Positions 25,395 through 34,013 of a DNA stretch of 64,000 bases are shown in pieces. The stretch comes from Lachnospiraceae bacterium. Lineage in GTDB: Bacteria > Bacillota > Clostridia > Lachnospirales > Lachnospiraceae. The stretch's first letter is position 1. Each line of letters starts with the position of its first letter. The stretch covers positions 43,746-107,745 of the forward strand of contig SVDH01000004.1 of NCBI GenBank assembly GCA_015057865.1, read 5' to 3'. The position numbers and the translations under genes were made by a program. A model generated the notes under the pieces. It worked only from the letters and a program-made list of their open reading frames with translations, was not told the origin of the DNA and did not search any database.

Positions 25395-25439
25395 AATCAT
25401 ATCCCCCTTTATTCTCTTTATAATGAATGCTTTAAATCA

Positions 25440-26804
25440 CTAGTTTTTGAAACTATGTACCGGTGCAGGGATCCTGCCTAACCGGGAAACAAATGCTTCA
25501 CAGCTGTGATTGTTTACCGGCATGATCGGTGCATAGCCTAACAGCCCGCCAAATTCTGCCTGTTCACCGACATCTTTTCCGATCACCGGAATGATTCGGA
25601 CTGCCGTTGTCTTCTGGTTGACCATACCGATTGCCATTTCATCAGCTATGATTCCGGCGATGGTGGCTTCTGACGTATCGCCCGGAATGGCGATCATGTC
25701 AAGACCGACTGAACATACACAGGTCATGGCTTCGAGTTTTTCAAGAGTCAGTGCATTGATCCTTACCGCGTCAATCATACCCTGGTCCTCGCTGACCGGG
25801 ATAAAGGCGCCGCTTAAGCCCCCCACATAAGAGGAAGCCATGATACCACCCTTTTTCACCTGATCATTTAACAGTGCAAGAGCTGCTGTCGTGCCAGGTG
25901 CGCCTGCGCATTCAAGACCGATCTCTTCTAAAATCTCGGCAACACTGTCGCCGATGGCCGGTGTCGGAGCAAGAGAAAGATCAATGATGCCAAACGGAAT
26001 ATCCATCATACGGGAGGCTTCTTTTGCGACAAGCTGACCGACACGTGTGATCTTAAAGGCAGTCTTTTTGATCGTTTCACAAAGAACTTCAAAGCTCTCA
26101 CCTCTGACTTTCGATAACGCTGTTTTTACAACACCGGGACCGCTGACACCGACATTGATGATCGCATCGGCTTCGGTCACTCCGTGGAAGGCGCCTGCCA
26201 TAAACGGATTGTCATCCGGTGCGTTGCAGAATACAACGAGCTTTGCACATCCAAATGAATCTCTTTCTTTTGTATGTTCAGCGGTTTGCTTTACGATCTG
26301 TCCCATCAGACGAACGGCATCCATATTAATACCTGTCTTTGTTGATCCGAGGTTGACAGAACTGCAGACGAGCTCCGTTTCGGCAAGTGCCTGTGGAATG
26401 GAACGGATCAGCATTTCGTCACATGGGGTCATCCCTTTTGAGACCAGTGCAGAATATCCGCCGATAAAATTGACGCCTACTTCATGCGCAACATGATCCA
26501 GTGTCTTCGCGATGGTAACATAATCTTCCGGACATTTGCATGCGGCAGAACCAATCAATGCGATCGGTGTAACGGAGATCCGCTTATTCACGATCGGAAT
26601 CCCGTAATTCTGCTCGATCTTCTCTCCGGTAGATACAAGGTCCTTTGCCAAAGTTGTCATTTTCTGATAGATCTTTTGATTCAGTCGATCCAGATCAGAA
26701 TCCATACAGTCTAACAGACTGATGCCGAGTGTAATGGTTCGAACATCGAGATGTTCATGTTCAATCATCTCATTCGTCTCATTCACTTCAAATATATTGA
26801 TCAT
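25440..26804 (-). CDS. DUF711 / PFL-like family protein (UPF0210)
   Basis: A 454-residue protein of the DUF711 (UPF0210) family, often labelled PFL family because of distant similarity to pyruvate formate-lyase-type proteins. Visible blocks: [52 protein letters not shown] and [22 protein letters not shown]. The biochemical role is unknown to me. It is preceded by a small ACT-domain gene 28 bp upstream, a pairing seen widely, which suggests that the two act together, with the ACT protein perhaps sensing an amino acid. Confidence 0.9.
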   Translation of the reverse strand: MINIFEVNETNEMIEHEHLDVRTITLGISLLDCMDSDLDRLNQKIYQKMTTLAKDLVSTGEKIEQNYGIPIVNKRISVTPIALIGSAACKCPEDYVTIAKTLDHVAHEVGVNFIGGYSALVSKGMTPCDEMLIRSIPQALAETELVCSSVNLGSTKTGINMDAVRLMGQIVKQTAEHTKERDSFGCAKLVVFCNAPDDNPFMAGAFHGVTEADAIINVGVSGPGVVKTALSKVRGESFEVLCETIKKTAFKITRVGQLVAKEASRMMDIPFGIIDLSLAPTPAIGDSVAEILEEIGLECAGAPGTTAALALLNDQVKKGGIMASSYVGGLSGAFIPVSEDQGMIDAVRINALTLEKLEAMTCVCSVGLDMIAIPGDTSEATIAGIIADEMAIGMVNQKTTAVRIIPVIGKDVGEQAEFGGLLGYAPIMPVNNHSCEAFVSRLGRIPAPVHSFKN

Positions 26805-26832
26805 ATATCGAGTCCTTCCTGTTAATGCCTGA

Positions 26833-27117
26833 TTAAATGCGATGCATCATATCAAATATCTCTTCCTTCTGACATCTGATGATCACACCGATCTCTTCAC
26901 CAAGTGCTGCGATATCCTCAGACGTCTTTGAAAACGGCTGGTCTGCGGTTGAAAAGTCAGCGATCATCATCATGTTGAAATAATCCTGAACAATGGTCTG
27001 TGAAATATCCAGTATATTAATCTTATGCTCTGCCAGATAAGTACAAACCCTGGCGATGATACCGACGGTATCTTTTCCTACTACTGTAATGACAGTTCGT
27101 TTTGCGCGATCTTCCAT
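26833..27117 (-). CDS. ACT domain-containing protein (UPF0237)
   Basis: A 94-residue protein made of one ACT domain: [32 protein letters not shown], then [15 protein letters not shown] domains bind small ligands, usually amino acids. The start MEDRAKRT follows AAAGGAAA. It lies between walJ and the DUF711 gene, with which it is commonly paired; the ligand and any regulatory role are not known. Confidence 0.92.
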   Translation of the reverse strand: MEDRAKRTVITVVGKDTVGIIARVCTYLAEHKINILDISQTIVQDYFNMMMIADFSTADQPFSKTSEDIAALGEEIGVIIRCQKEEIFDMMHRI

Positions 27118-27133
27118 ATCTGTTTCCTTTCTG

Positions 27134-27934
27134 CTATATTGTGATCAATTCTGATAAGGAATCTCTTGGGGCGATCTCGATCGGAAAATCATTTCCCTTA
27201 TATGGAGAGCTTCCCATTGTAATTTCCATTTTTACCGTCTCATAGGCCAGCTGGGGGTAATTGTTTTCTTTACTCAGATGACCCAATAATATTTTTTTCA
27301 TCCCGTCATGCAGCACCTCATCCAGGAGCTGACCACAGGTTTCATTCGAAAGGTGTCCTTTGTCTCCAAGGATCCTTTGTTTCAGATAATAGGGATAAAC
27401 ACCAACCTGAAGCATATTGACATCATGATTGGCCTCTAATAATAATACATCGGTGTTTAGCAGGTTGTCCACCAGAGAATGGTCGTATTTACCCAGATCT
27501 GTGATAACCCCAACCGAACGGTCCTGATTTTTCATAATATAGGCAACAGGATCGGCCGCATCATGTGAAGTGCGGATGGGATGGATGGTAATCTCTCCGA
27601 TCGAGAAATCCGTTTCCGGTATAATCGGGTGAAACAGATCATTGTCGATCTCGCCGAGTCTGCCATCGCGTTTGATCGCAGCTATGGTTCCGGTTGTCGC
27701 ATAGATTGGAATTCCGTATTTCCGGGACATGACACCAAGTCCTTTTATATGATCACTGTGTTCGTGTGTGATCAGGATCCCGTTGATTTCGTCGGCTTTC
27801 AACCCGATTTCATTCAGTCCGAATTCAATCCTCTTTTTACTGATCCCGGTATCGACCAGAAGGTGTACATGATCCGTTCCGGCATAGATACAGTTTCCAC
27901 TGCTGCCGCTTGCGATACTGCACAGTTCCATCAT
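27134..27934 (-). CDS. walJ: MBL-fold metallohydrolase, WalJ/YycJ-like
   Basis: Metallo-beta-lactamase-fold hydrolase of 266 residues: SIASGSSGNCIYAG, LLVDTGISKKRIE, and the metal site LITHEHSDHIKGLGV (HxHxDH), with further ligands in TSHDAADPVAY and LGHLSKENN. WalJ/YycJ proteins are 5' exonucleases linked to DNA replication and mismatch repair and to WalKR in Bacillus; here no walKR is near, and polA is two genes upstream. The ATG overlaps the coaE stop by four bases. Confidence 0.88.
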   Translation of the reverse strand: MMELCSIASGSSGNCIYAGTDHVHLLVDTGISKKRIEFGLNEIGLKADEINGILITHEHSDHIKGLGVMSRKYGIPIYATTGTIAAIKRDGRLGEIDNDLFHPIIPETDFSIGEITIHPIRTSHDAADPVAYIMKNQDRSVGVITDLGKYDHSLVDNLLNTDVLLLEANHDVNMLQVGVYPYYLKQRILGDKGHLSNETCGQLLDEVLHDGMKKILLGHLSKENNYPQLAYETVKMEITMGSSPYKGNDFPIEIAPRDSLSELITI

Positions 27935-28539
27935 TTTGTGATCCCCCTTGCCAAAAGGGCCTGATCGATCTGTAAAAAGCTCTCTTCATGAGAACCGTTA
28001 TTATCGATTACGACCGAACAGTGTTTCCGGAATTCGGCTTCTGACAGCTGGGATGCCATGATGCTTTCCGATTTTTCTTTTGTATAGCCGCGTGAATCCA
28101 TAAGACGCTTCATACGATTCTCTTTACTGGTATAGATATACCAGATTTCGTCACAGACATCAGCATATCCTGCTTCAAGCAGCAATGCGGCCTCCAGAAT
28201 CAGGACATCGATCTGACCGGAAGCTCTCTCAGCCGCCACCTGATCCATGACATATGCATGAACAGCAGGATGAACGACCGCATTCAGGCGTTTTCTTTTT
28301 TCTTCATCTGAAAAGATAACTTTCGCCAGTTTCAATCGGTCGAAACCGCCTTCCGGAAGAAAAATGTCTTCTGTTTGAAACATGTCTGCCAGTGTCTGAT
28401 AACATAAAGTGCCGGGTTCCATCTGTTGATGGGCAATTTCATCGGCGACCAGTATTCTGCTTTTATAATGATCCCTGATATAACTCAGGATTGCTGTTTT
28501 TCCGGCGCCTACTCCGCCTGTAATACCAATAAAAAGCAT
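27931..28539 (-). CDS. coaE: dephospho-CoA kinase
   Basis: Phosphorylates dephospho-CoA at the 3' ribose hydroxyl, the last CoA step. The 202-residue protein begins MLFIGITGGVGAGKTAILSYI with the P-loop, followed by VADEIAHQQMEPG and VVHPAVHAYV. The start at 28539 has AGGAG; ten codons in the ORF track before it lie in the polA end. polA-coaE adjacency is widespread (as polA-mutM-coaE in Bacillus). Confidence 0.96.
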   Translation of the reverse strand: MLFIGITGGVGAGKTAILSYIRDHYKSRILVADEIAHQQMEPGTLCYQTLADMFQTEDIFLPEGGFDRLKLAKVIFSDEEKRKRLNAVVHPAVHAYVMDQVAAERASGQIDVLILEAALLLEAGYADVCDEIWYIYTSKENRMKRLMDSRGYTKEKSESIMASQLSEAEFRKHCSVVIDNNGSHEESFLQIDQALLARGITK

Positions 28540-28550
28540 AGTTTCTCCTG

Positions 28551-31187
28551 TTAGTGTGCTTCGTACCAATTATTTCCTGCCTGCATACCAACCTCAAGCG
28601 TGACGCGAAGACTGGCAGCACTTTGCATTTCTTCAGATAAAATCTGTTTGACCTGTTCAACCTCATCAGGCGCAGCTTCGATAAGAAGTTCATCATGTAC
28701 CTGAAGGATCAGGCGGGAGTTCAACTTTTCTGCCTGCAATCTGTTATAAACGCGAAGCATCGCGATCTTTATAATATCAGCCGCCGTTCCCTGGATCGGT
28801 GAATTCATCGCGATCCGTTCACCGAATTGACGCTGCATATAATTGCTCGAGGACAGTTCAGGAACAGGGCGCCTTCTGTCATACATGGTGACAGCAAAAC
28901 CGGTTTCTTTTGCGTCTGAGACAAGTTTGTCCAAAAACTGTTTGATCCCGGGATAGGTCTCAAAGTACCGGTCGATGTACTCCTGTGCCTCTTTTCTGCT
29001 GATTGAAAGATCCTGGCTGAGGCCAAAGGAACTGATACCGTACACAATCCCGAAATTGACAGCTTTCGCATTTCTTCTTTGCAGATCTGTGACTTCGTCA
29101 AACGGCACATGGAATACCTGTGAGGCAGTGATTCTGTGAATATCTTTTTCTGCCTGATAGGCGGCAATTAGGTTCTCATCACCGGACATATGCGCCAGGA
29201 CACGAAGCTCGATCTGGGAATAATCCGCGTCGATCAGAACGTATCCTTCTTTGGGAATAAACACCTTACGCAGCTGTCGTCCGAGTTCCATACGGATCGG
29301 TATGTTCTGAAGATTCGGATCTGCGCTGCTTAAACGACCTGTTGCAGTGATCGTTTGATGAAATGTCGTATGGATCCTTCCGTCGTCGGCGATGAAGCCT
29401 GCAAGACCGTCGGCATAAGTGGATTTTAGTTTGGTCAGCTGCCTGTATTCCAGTATTTTAGATACAAACGGATAATCCGGAGCCAGACGCTCAAGGACAT
29501 CTGCTGCCGTAGAATATCCGGTTTTTGTCTTCTTTCCATAGGGAAGCTGCATCTTTTCAAATAAGATCACACCAAGCTGCTTCGGCGAGTTGATATTGAA
29601 TTCCGCTCCTGCTTCCTGATAGATTTCTTTTTCCAGGATCGCAATGCTCTCAGCAAGCTGATCGCCATATGCTTTTAATGCTTTGGCGTCGACACGGATC
29701 CCTTTCTGTTCCATGTCAAATAAAACATGGATCAGCGGCAGTTCCAGTTCCTCATATAGCTTCCACATCCCCGCATCCTTTAACGCAGCGGCTGTTTTTG
29801 CCCAGGCATTGGCAGCGGTCCATGCGATGTAAGCAGCCATTTTACCGTATTCATCCGGTTTTTGGACGATGGCTTTTTCATCCTTTAATTTGCCGAACAG
29901 ATCCTCTCTGGAAGGAAGAAGACGGTCAAGATAGTCTTTTGCTATGTCATCATATGTGTATATGTTTTTCAGCGGATCCAGCAAATACACCGCAACATGC
30001 ATATCATATACAAGCCGATCCTTCAAAGCCGGCAGATATAACAGACTCTTTTTATAATCCGGTGTGATCAGAATCTTTGCATTGGTAAATACGGGTTCCA
30101 GATCTGCGAGAATCTGATCACCGCTGATCTCTCCTGTCCGGATGACTGCTGTATGTCCGGAAGTGTCTGAGATCGAGACAGCAAAAAGCGAGTCCTTTGA
30201 CGGATCAGGGAAGACCGCAAACCCGATCGTTTCATATGACAGATCCTTCAAAAATGAAAACAGTTCCTTTTCGGTGTACAGATATTGAAAAGCTTTGGCA
30301 ATATCATTCTGCATCTGCGTACCGTCAAATCTGGCCAGCATGTTTTTAAACTCCAAACGTTTAAAATAGGGATAAGCCTCTTCGGTAAAGAGATCTTTCA
30401 GAAGGGCCTGGTCGAGATCGACATCAAGGCCGGCATCCGTTTTGATCGTGGCCAGGATCTTGCTCATTTGTGCCATATCATAGTGTTCGGTCAATGCGTT
30501 TTTAGCACGCGGTGGCTTCACATCTTCCAGATGCGCATAGGTGTTTTCGATGGAACCGAATTCCTGAATCAGCTTTGTTGCTGTTTTTTCGCCGATCCCG
30601 GGAACCCCGGGGATATTGTCGGAAGAATCGCCCATAAGAGCCTTGACATCAATAAACTCTTCAGGTGTTACCCCGTAAGCGGTTTTTACATCTTCCGCAT
30701 AGTAGTCTTCTACTGTGGTACGACCCTGTCTGGTTTTCGGGATCCGGACCATAATCTGATCCGTGGCAAGCTGCAGCAGGTCTCTGTCTCCGGAAATGAT
30801 TCTGACAGACCATCCGTTTTTCTGTGCATTGCAGGCAATGGTGCCAAGGATATCGTCTGCCTCGACACCAGGCTGTTCAATCGTTAAAATGCCCATCGCA
30901 TGAAGCACTTCTTTTAAAACCGGGATCTGCTGGCGCAGTTCATCGGCCATAGGCTTTCTGGTCCCTTTGTAATCATCAAACATCTGATGACGAAATGTCG
31001 GTTCAGAACGGTCAAAGGCAATGATCAGATGTGTCGGTGCTTCTTCTTCGAGAATCTTAAACATGATATTTAAAAAACCGTAAATCGCATTGGTATGCAG
31101 ACCTTCGGAATTGGTCAGGTCAGGAACACCGTAAAAGGCTCTGTTTACAATGCTGTGTCCATCGATCAAAACGATTTTATGATTCAT
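28551..31187 (-). CDS. polA: DNA polymerase I
   Basis: Repairs DNA and removes RNA primers. The 878 residues hold a 5'-nuclease domain (1-290; IVLIDGHSIVNRAFYG, GVEADDILGTIA, LMGDSSDNIPGVPGIGEKTA), a middle domain in the place of the 3'-5' exonuclease, and the polymerase (about 470-878; DADYSQIELRVLAHMSGDE, NAKAVNFGIVYGISSFGLS, LQVHDELLIE). The middle domain lacks the DxE motif of proofreading enzymes (it reads FAVFPDPSKDSLFAVSISD), so proofreading is probably absent, as in Bacillus PolA. The start overlaps the pepP stop. Confidence 0.97.
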   Translation of the reverse strand: MNHKIVLIDGHSIVNRAFYGVPDLTNSEGLHTNAIYGFLNIMFKILEEEAPTHLIIAFDRSEPTFRHQMFDDYKGTRKPMADELRQQIPVLKEVLHAMGILTIEQPGVEADDILGTIACNAQKNGWSVRIISGDRDLLQLATDQIMVRIPKTRQGRTTVEDYYAEDVKTAYGVTPEEFIDVKALMGDSSDNIPGVPGIGEKTATKLIQEFGSIENTYAHLEDVKPPRAKNALTEHYDMAQMSKILATIKTDAGLDVDLDQALLKDLFTEEAYPYFKRLEFKNMLARFDGTQMQNDIAKAFQYLYTEKELFSFLKDLSYETIGFAVFPDPSKDSLFAVSISDTSGHTAVIRTGEISGDQILADLEPVFTNAKILITPDYKKSLLYLPALKDRLVYDMHVAVYLLDPLKNIYTYDDIAKDYLDRLLPSREDLFGKLKDEKAIVQKPDEYGKMAAYIAWTAANAWAKTAAALKDAGMWKLYEELELPLIHVLFDMEQKGIRVDAKALKAYGDQLAESIAILEKEIYQEAGAEFNINSPKQLGVILFEKMQLPYGKKTKTGYSTAADVLERLAPDYPFVSKILEYRQLTKLKSTYADGLAGFIADDGRIHTTFHQTITATGRLSSADPNLQNIPIRMELGRQLRKVFIPKEGYVLIDADYSQIELRVLAHMSGDENLIAAYQAEKDIHRITASQVFHVPFDEVTDLQRRNAKAVNFGIVYGISSFGLSQDLSISRKEAQEYIDRYFETYPGIKQFLDKLVSDAKETGFAVTMYDRRRPVPELSSSNYMQRQFGERIAMNSPIQGTAADIIKIAMLRVYNRLQAEKLNSRLILQVHDELLIEAAPDEVEQVKQILSEEMQSAASLRVTLEVGMQAGNNWYEAH

Positions 31188-32979
31188 TGGTAATCTCCTG
31201 TGTACATTGAGAAAGCCACTGCTTCTCTTCTTCGTTCAGAAACGGTGCGATCTTTTTATATACTTCTCTGTGATAGTCGTTGAGACGTTTGATATCTTCC
31301 TGAGACATCAGCGAAACATCGATTGCGTCTGTGTCGATCGGGCAAAATGTCAAAGGCTCAAAACGAAGAAACTGTCCATATTCATTGTTTTCATCCGCAA
31401 CACAGAGCAGTTCGTTTTCAATCCGGATGCCATATTCTCCATCAATATAGACGCCGGGTTCATCGGTCGTGATCATTCCGGGCACGATCACTTCCTCTTT
31501 CGAAAAGGCGGTTGTACGTTTCCAGCGAAATGCATTGGGCCCTTCATGGACATTTAGTATATGTCCTACTCCGTGTCCGGTACCTGACCGATAGTCTGTT
31601 CCGACTTCCCAAAGTTTTTCTCTTGCCAGAATATCCAGAGAATACCCTGTGCACCCCTGTAAAAACTTGACATCGGAAAGCCTTAGATTTCCGATCAGGA
31701 CCCGTGTATAAGACTCTTTTTGTTCATGTGTCAGCGGACCGAGAACGATGGTTCTTGTGATATCAGTCGTTCCATCGATATATTGTCCGCCGGAATCGAC
31801 CAGAAGCATACCGGATGGCATCAGTACTGCCGCAGACTCTTTTTTTGCCTGATAGTGCATCATGGCGGCATTGGCACCATAAGCGCTGATGGTATCAAAG
31901 GAAAGGTCTGTACATTCCTCCTGTGCCAGACGAAGATCATCCAGATATCGTGCCGCGTCATATTCTGTCAGATCAATCTTCCCGATGTTTGTCTTAAGCC
32001 AATATATAAATTTCGTCATCACGACACCGTCGCGGATATGAGCACGTCTTGTACATGCGATCTCGGTTTCGTTTTTGATCGCGCGCATGATCTGTGACGG
32101 ATTGTTCTGATCTATGATCATATCATCATGTAGTTGATCTGCAAGCAGGGCATTTACCGACTCTTTATCCAGCAGGATTTTTGAACCGGATGGAATGGAG
32201 GAAGCCGTCTCATAAACCGTATCATAAAAAAAGATGCGGACGCCTGCCGCTGACAGGAAACGTCTGACTTCATCACTGATACAGTCTTGTGCAGTAAACA
32301 GATCTGCTGTAGATGCGGTAATAAACAAAAAGGATAAGAATACAGGAACATGATCGATGTCATTTCCGCGAAGGTTTAAGATCCAGCAGATATCATATAA
32401 AGAACTGATGATATGCACATCGCTTCCGGCTTCTTTCATTTTTTCACGAATTCTTGAAAGCTTCGAGGAAACCGATTCTCCGGTAACTGCCTGGTCCAGG
32501 ATACGGATCTTTGATGTTTTGAATGCAGGTCGGTCTTCCCAGATTCTGCCGATCAGATCGATCTCCATGCGTACCGATCCATGTACTTCTTTTACAAGAT
32601 TGCAATATGAAGCAGCACTTTTTGCCGAAATACACCGACCGTCAAATCCAATCGTACATTCCTCAAAAAGGATGCTTTTTATATATTCACGAACAGAAGG
32701 CGTCCCTTCTGTTCCTGCACGGAACAAAGTGACGCCACTACCCGCTAATTCCTGTTCGGCCTGAATATAATAACGGCCGTCTGTCCATAATCCTGCAAAA
32801 TCTGCAGTGATCACGGCTGTACCTGCGGATCCTGTAAATCCTGTGATGAATTCTCTGCATTTGAAATAGTCTCCGACATATTCTGATGCATGAAAATCTG
32901 CGGTTGGAACGATGTAGATATCGATACTCTCTTTGTGCATTTCTTCCCGCAGCATACGGATCCTGTCTGCCTGTAACAT
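31177..32979 (-). CDS. M24 family Xaa-Pro aminopeptidase (aminopeptidase P)
   Basis: Cytosolic metallopeptidase that removes N-terminal residues before proline. At 600 residues it is the long, eukaryote-like form with two creatinase N domains before the catalytic pita-bread domain. Metal ligands are visible: LLVDSGGQYIDGTTDITRT (two Asp), GTGHGVGHILNVHEGP (His), TDEPGVYIDGEYGIRIENE (two Glu). The end overlaps the polA start by 11 bases. No signal peptide. Confidence 0.93.
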   Translation of the reverse strand: MLQADRIRMLREEMHKESIDIYIVPTADFHASEYVGDYFKCREFITGFTGSAGTAVITADFAGLWTDGRYYIQAEQELAGSGVTLFRAGTEGTPSVREYIKSILFEECTIGFDGRCISAKSAASYCNLVKEVHGSVRMEIDLIGRIWEDRPAFKTSKIRILDQAVTGESVSSKLSRIREKMKEAGSDVHIISSLYDICWILNLRGNDIDHVPVFLSFLFITASTADLFTAQDCISDEVRRFLSAAGVRIFFYDTVYETASSIPSGSKILLDKESVNALLADQLHDDMIIDQNNPSQIMRAIKNETEIACTRRAHIRDGVVMTKFIYWLKTNIGKIDLTEYDAARYLDDLRLAQEECTDLSFDTISAYGANAAMMHYQAKKESAAVLMPSGMLLVDSGGQYIDGTTDITRTIVLGPLTHEQKESYTRVLIGNLRLSDVKFLQGCTGYSLDILAREKLWEVGTDYRSGTGHGVGHILNVHEGPNAFRWKRTTAFSKEEVIVPGMITTDEPGVYIDGEYGIRIENELLCVADENNEYGQFLRFEPLTFCPIDTDAIDVSLMSQEDIKRLNDYHREVYKKIAPFLNEEEKQWLSQCTQEITNES

Positions 32980-32990
32980 AGATAACCCCT

Positions 32991-33950
32991 TTATTCTGTA
33001 ACTACAGCATGCGCAACGATCAAATCCAGTGCTTTTCTCGTAAGGATATCCTGACGGATCATGTATTTGCCTTCATCACCCAGTGCATCGACAATCTGTT
33101 CATAATCCATATGATAGCTTAATGCCATTTCTGCCAGTTCACGCTTCAACTCGTTGTCATCACAGGTGATGCCTTCAATCTCTGCAATCTTTCCAAGAAC
33201 AGCCTGACCTTCCAGCATGGTTTTGGCATCACGCTCCATATACTCATCAAATTCCAACTGTGAAATATTGTGGTACTTCATGTATTCGTTCAGCGTCATC
33301 TGACTCTGCTGAAGCTGAGCTGTAAGGCTGTTGATCAGTCCAAGCTTACGCTCTTTGATCGCTTCCTCGGGCACTTCTACCATACAACCGCTCATGACCT
33401 TCTCAAGAACCTCGTCTTCAAGCAGCTGAGCTGCTTCCATTTTTTTACTGTTATAGATCTCACCGTGAACAAATTTATGGAATTCTTCGACAGTTTTGAA
33501 TTGAGATACTTTCTGTACTACTTCGTCAGACATTTCCGGAGCAGTGTTCGTGCGGATGCTGTTTACTTTGACTTTGAATACAACCGGTTTCCCTGCAAAT
33601 TCTTTTGCATGGTAGTTTTCCGGGAATGCCAGATCAACATCTACCTCATCTCCGGCTTTCGCACCGACTAACTGATCTTCAAAGCCGGGAATGAATGTGT
33701 TGGAACCAAGGGTGAGCGGAAAGTTTTCTCCATCTCCGCCCGGAAACGGTTCCCCGTCCAGATATCCCACAAAATCGATGGTAAGAAGATCTCCGATCGC
33801 TGCCGGCTCAGTCGTTTTCTCTTCATTTTTGGCAACAAGTGCACAAGCTTTCTGGAATTCTACCTGAATCTCCTCTTCTGTTACTTCAAAAAACGGTTTG
33901 GTAACTTCGATTCCCTTGTACTGCCCTAATACTACTTTTGTTTCTGCCAT
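32991..33950 (-). CDS. trigger factor-like chaperone without the ribosome-binding domain
   Basis: A 319-residue protein that aligns by eye with the PPIase and C-terminal arms of trigger factor. The FKBP-type segment spans about residues 50-135 (IGDLLTIDFVGYLDGEPFPGG, LGSNTFIPGFEDQLVGAKAGDEVDV, FPENYHA), followed by helical chaperone arms. Full trigger factors have about 430 residues; the N-terminal ribosome-binding domain is missing, and the protein begins at the linker (VVLGQYKGIEVTKPFFEVTEEEI). It may act as a free PPIase/chaperone; a normal tig is expected elsewhere. Confidence 0.85.
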   Translation of the reverse strand: MAETKVVLGQYKGIEVTKPFFEVTEEEIQVEFQKACALVAKNEEKTTEPAAIGDLLTIDFVGYLDGEPFPGGDGENFPLTLGSNTFIPGFEDQLVGAKAGDEVDVDLAFPENYHAKEFAGKPVVFKVKVNSIRTNTAPEMSDEVVQKVSQFKTVEEFHKFVHGEIYNSKKMEAAQLLEDEVLEKVMSGCMVEVPEEAIKERKLGLINSLTAQLQQSQMTLNEYMKYHNISQLEFDEYMERDAKTMLEGQAVLGKIAEIEGITCDDNELKRELAEMALSYHMDYEQIVDALGDEGKYMIRQDILTRKALDLIVAHAVVTE

Positions 33951-34013
33951 AACTGCATCCTACGTTTACATCTGTATGATGTAAACATCCTTTCTTTTTT
34001 TAATCTGTATGAA

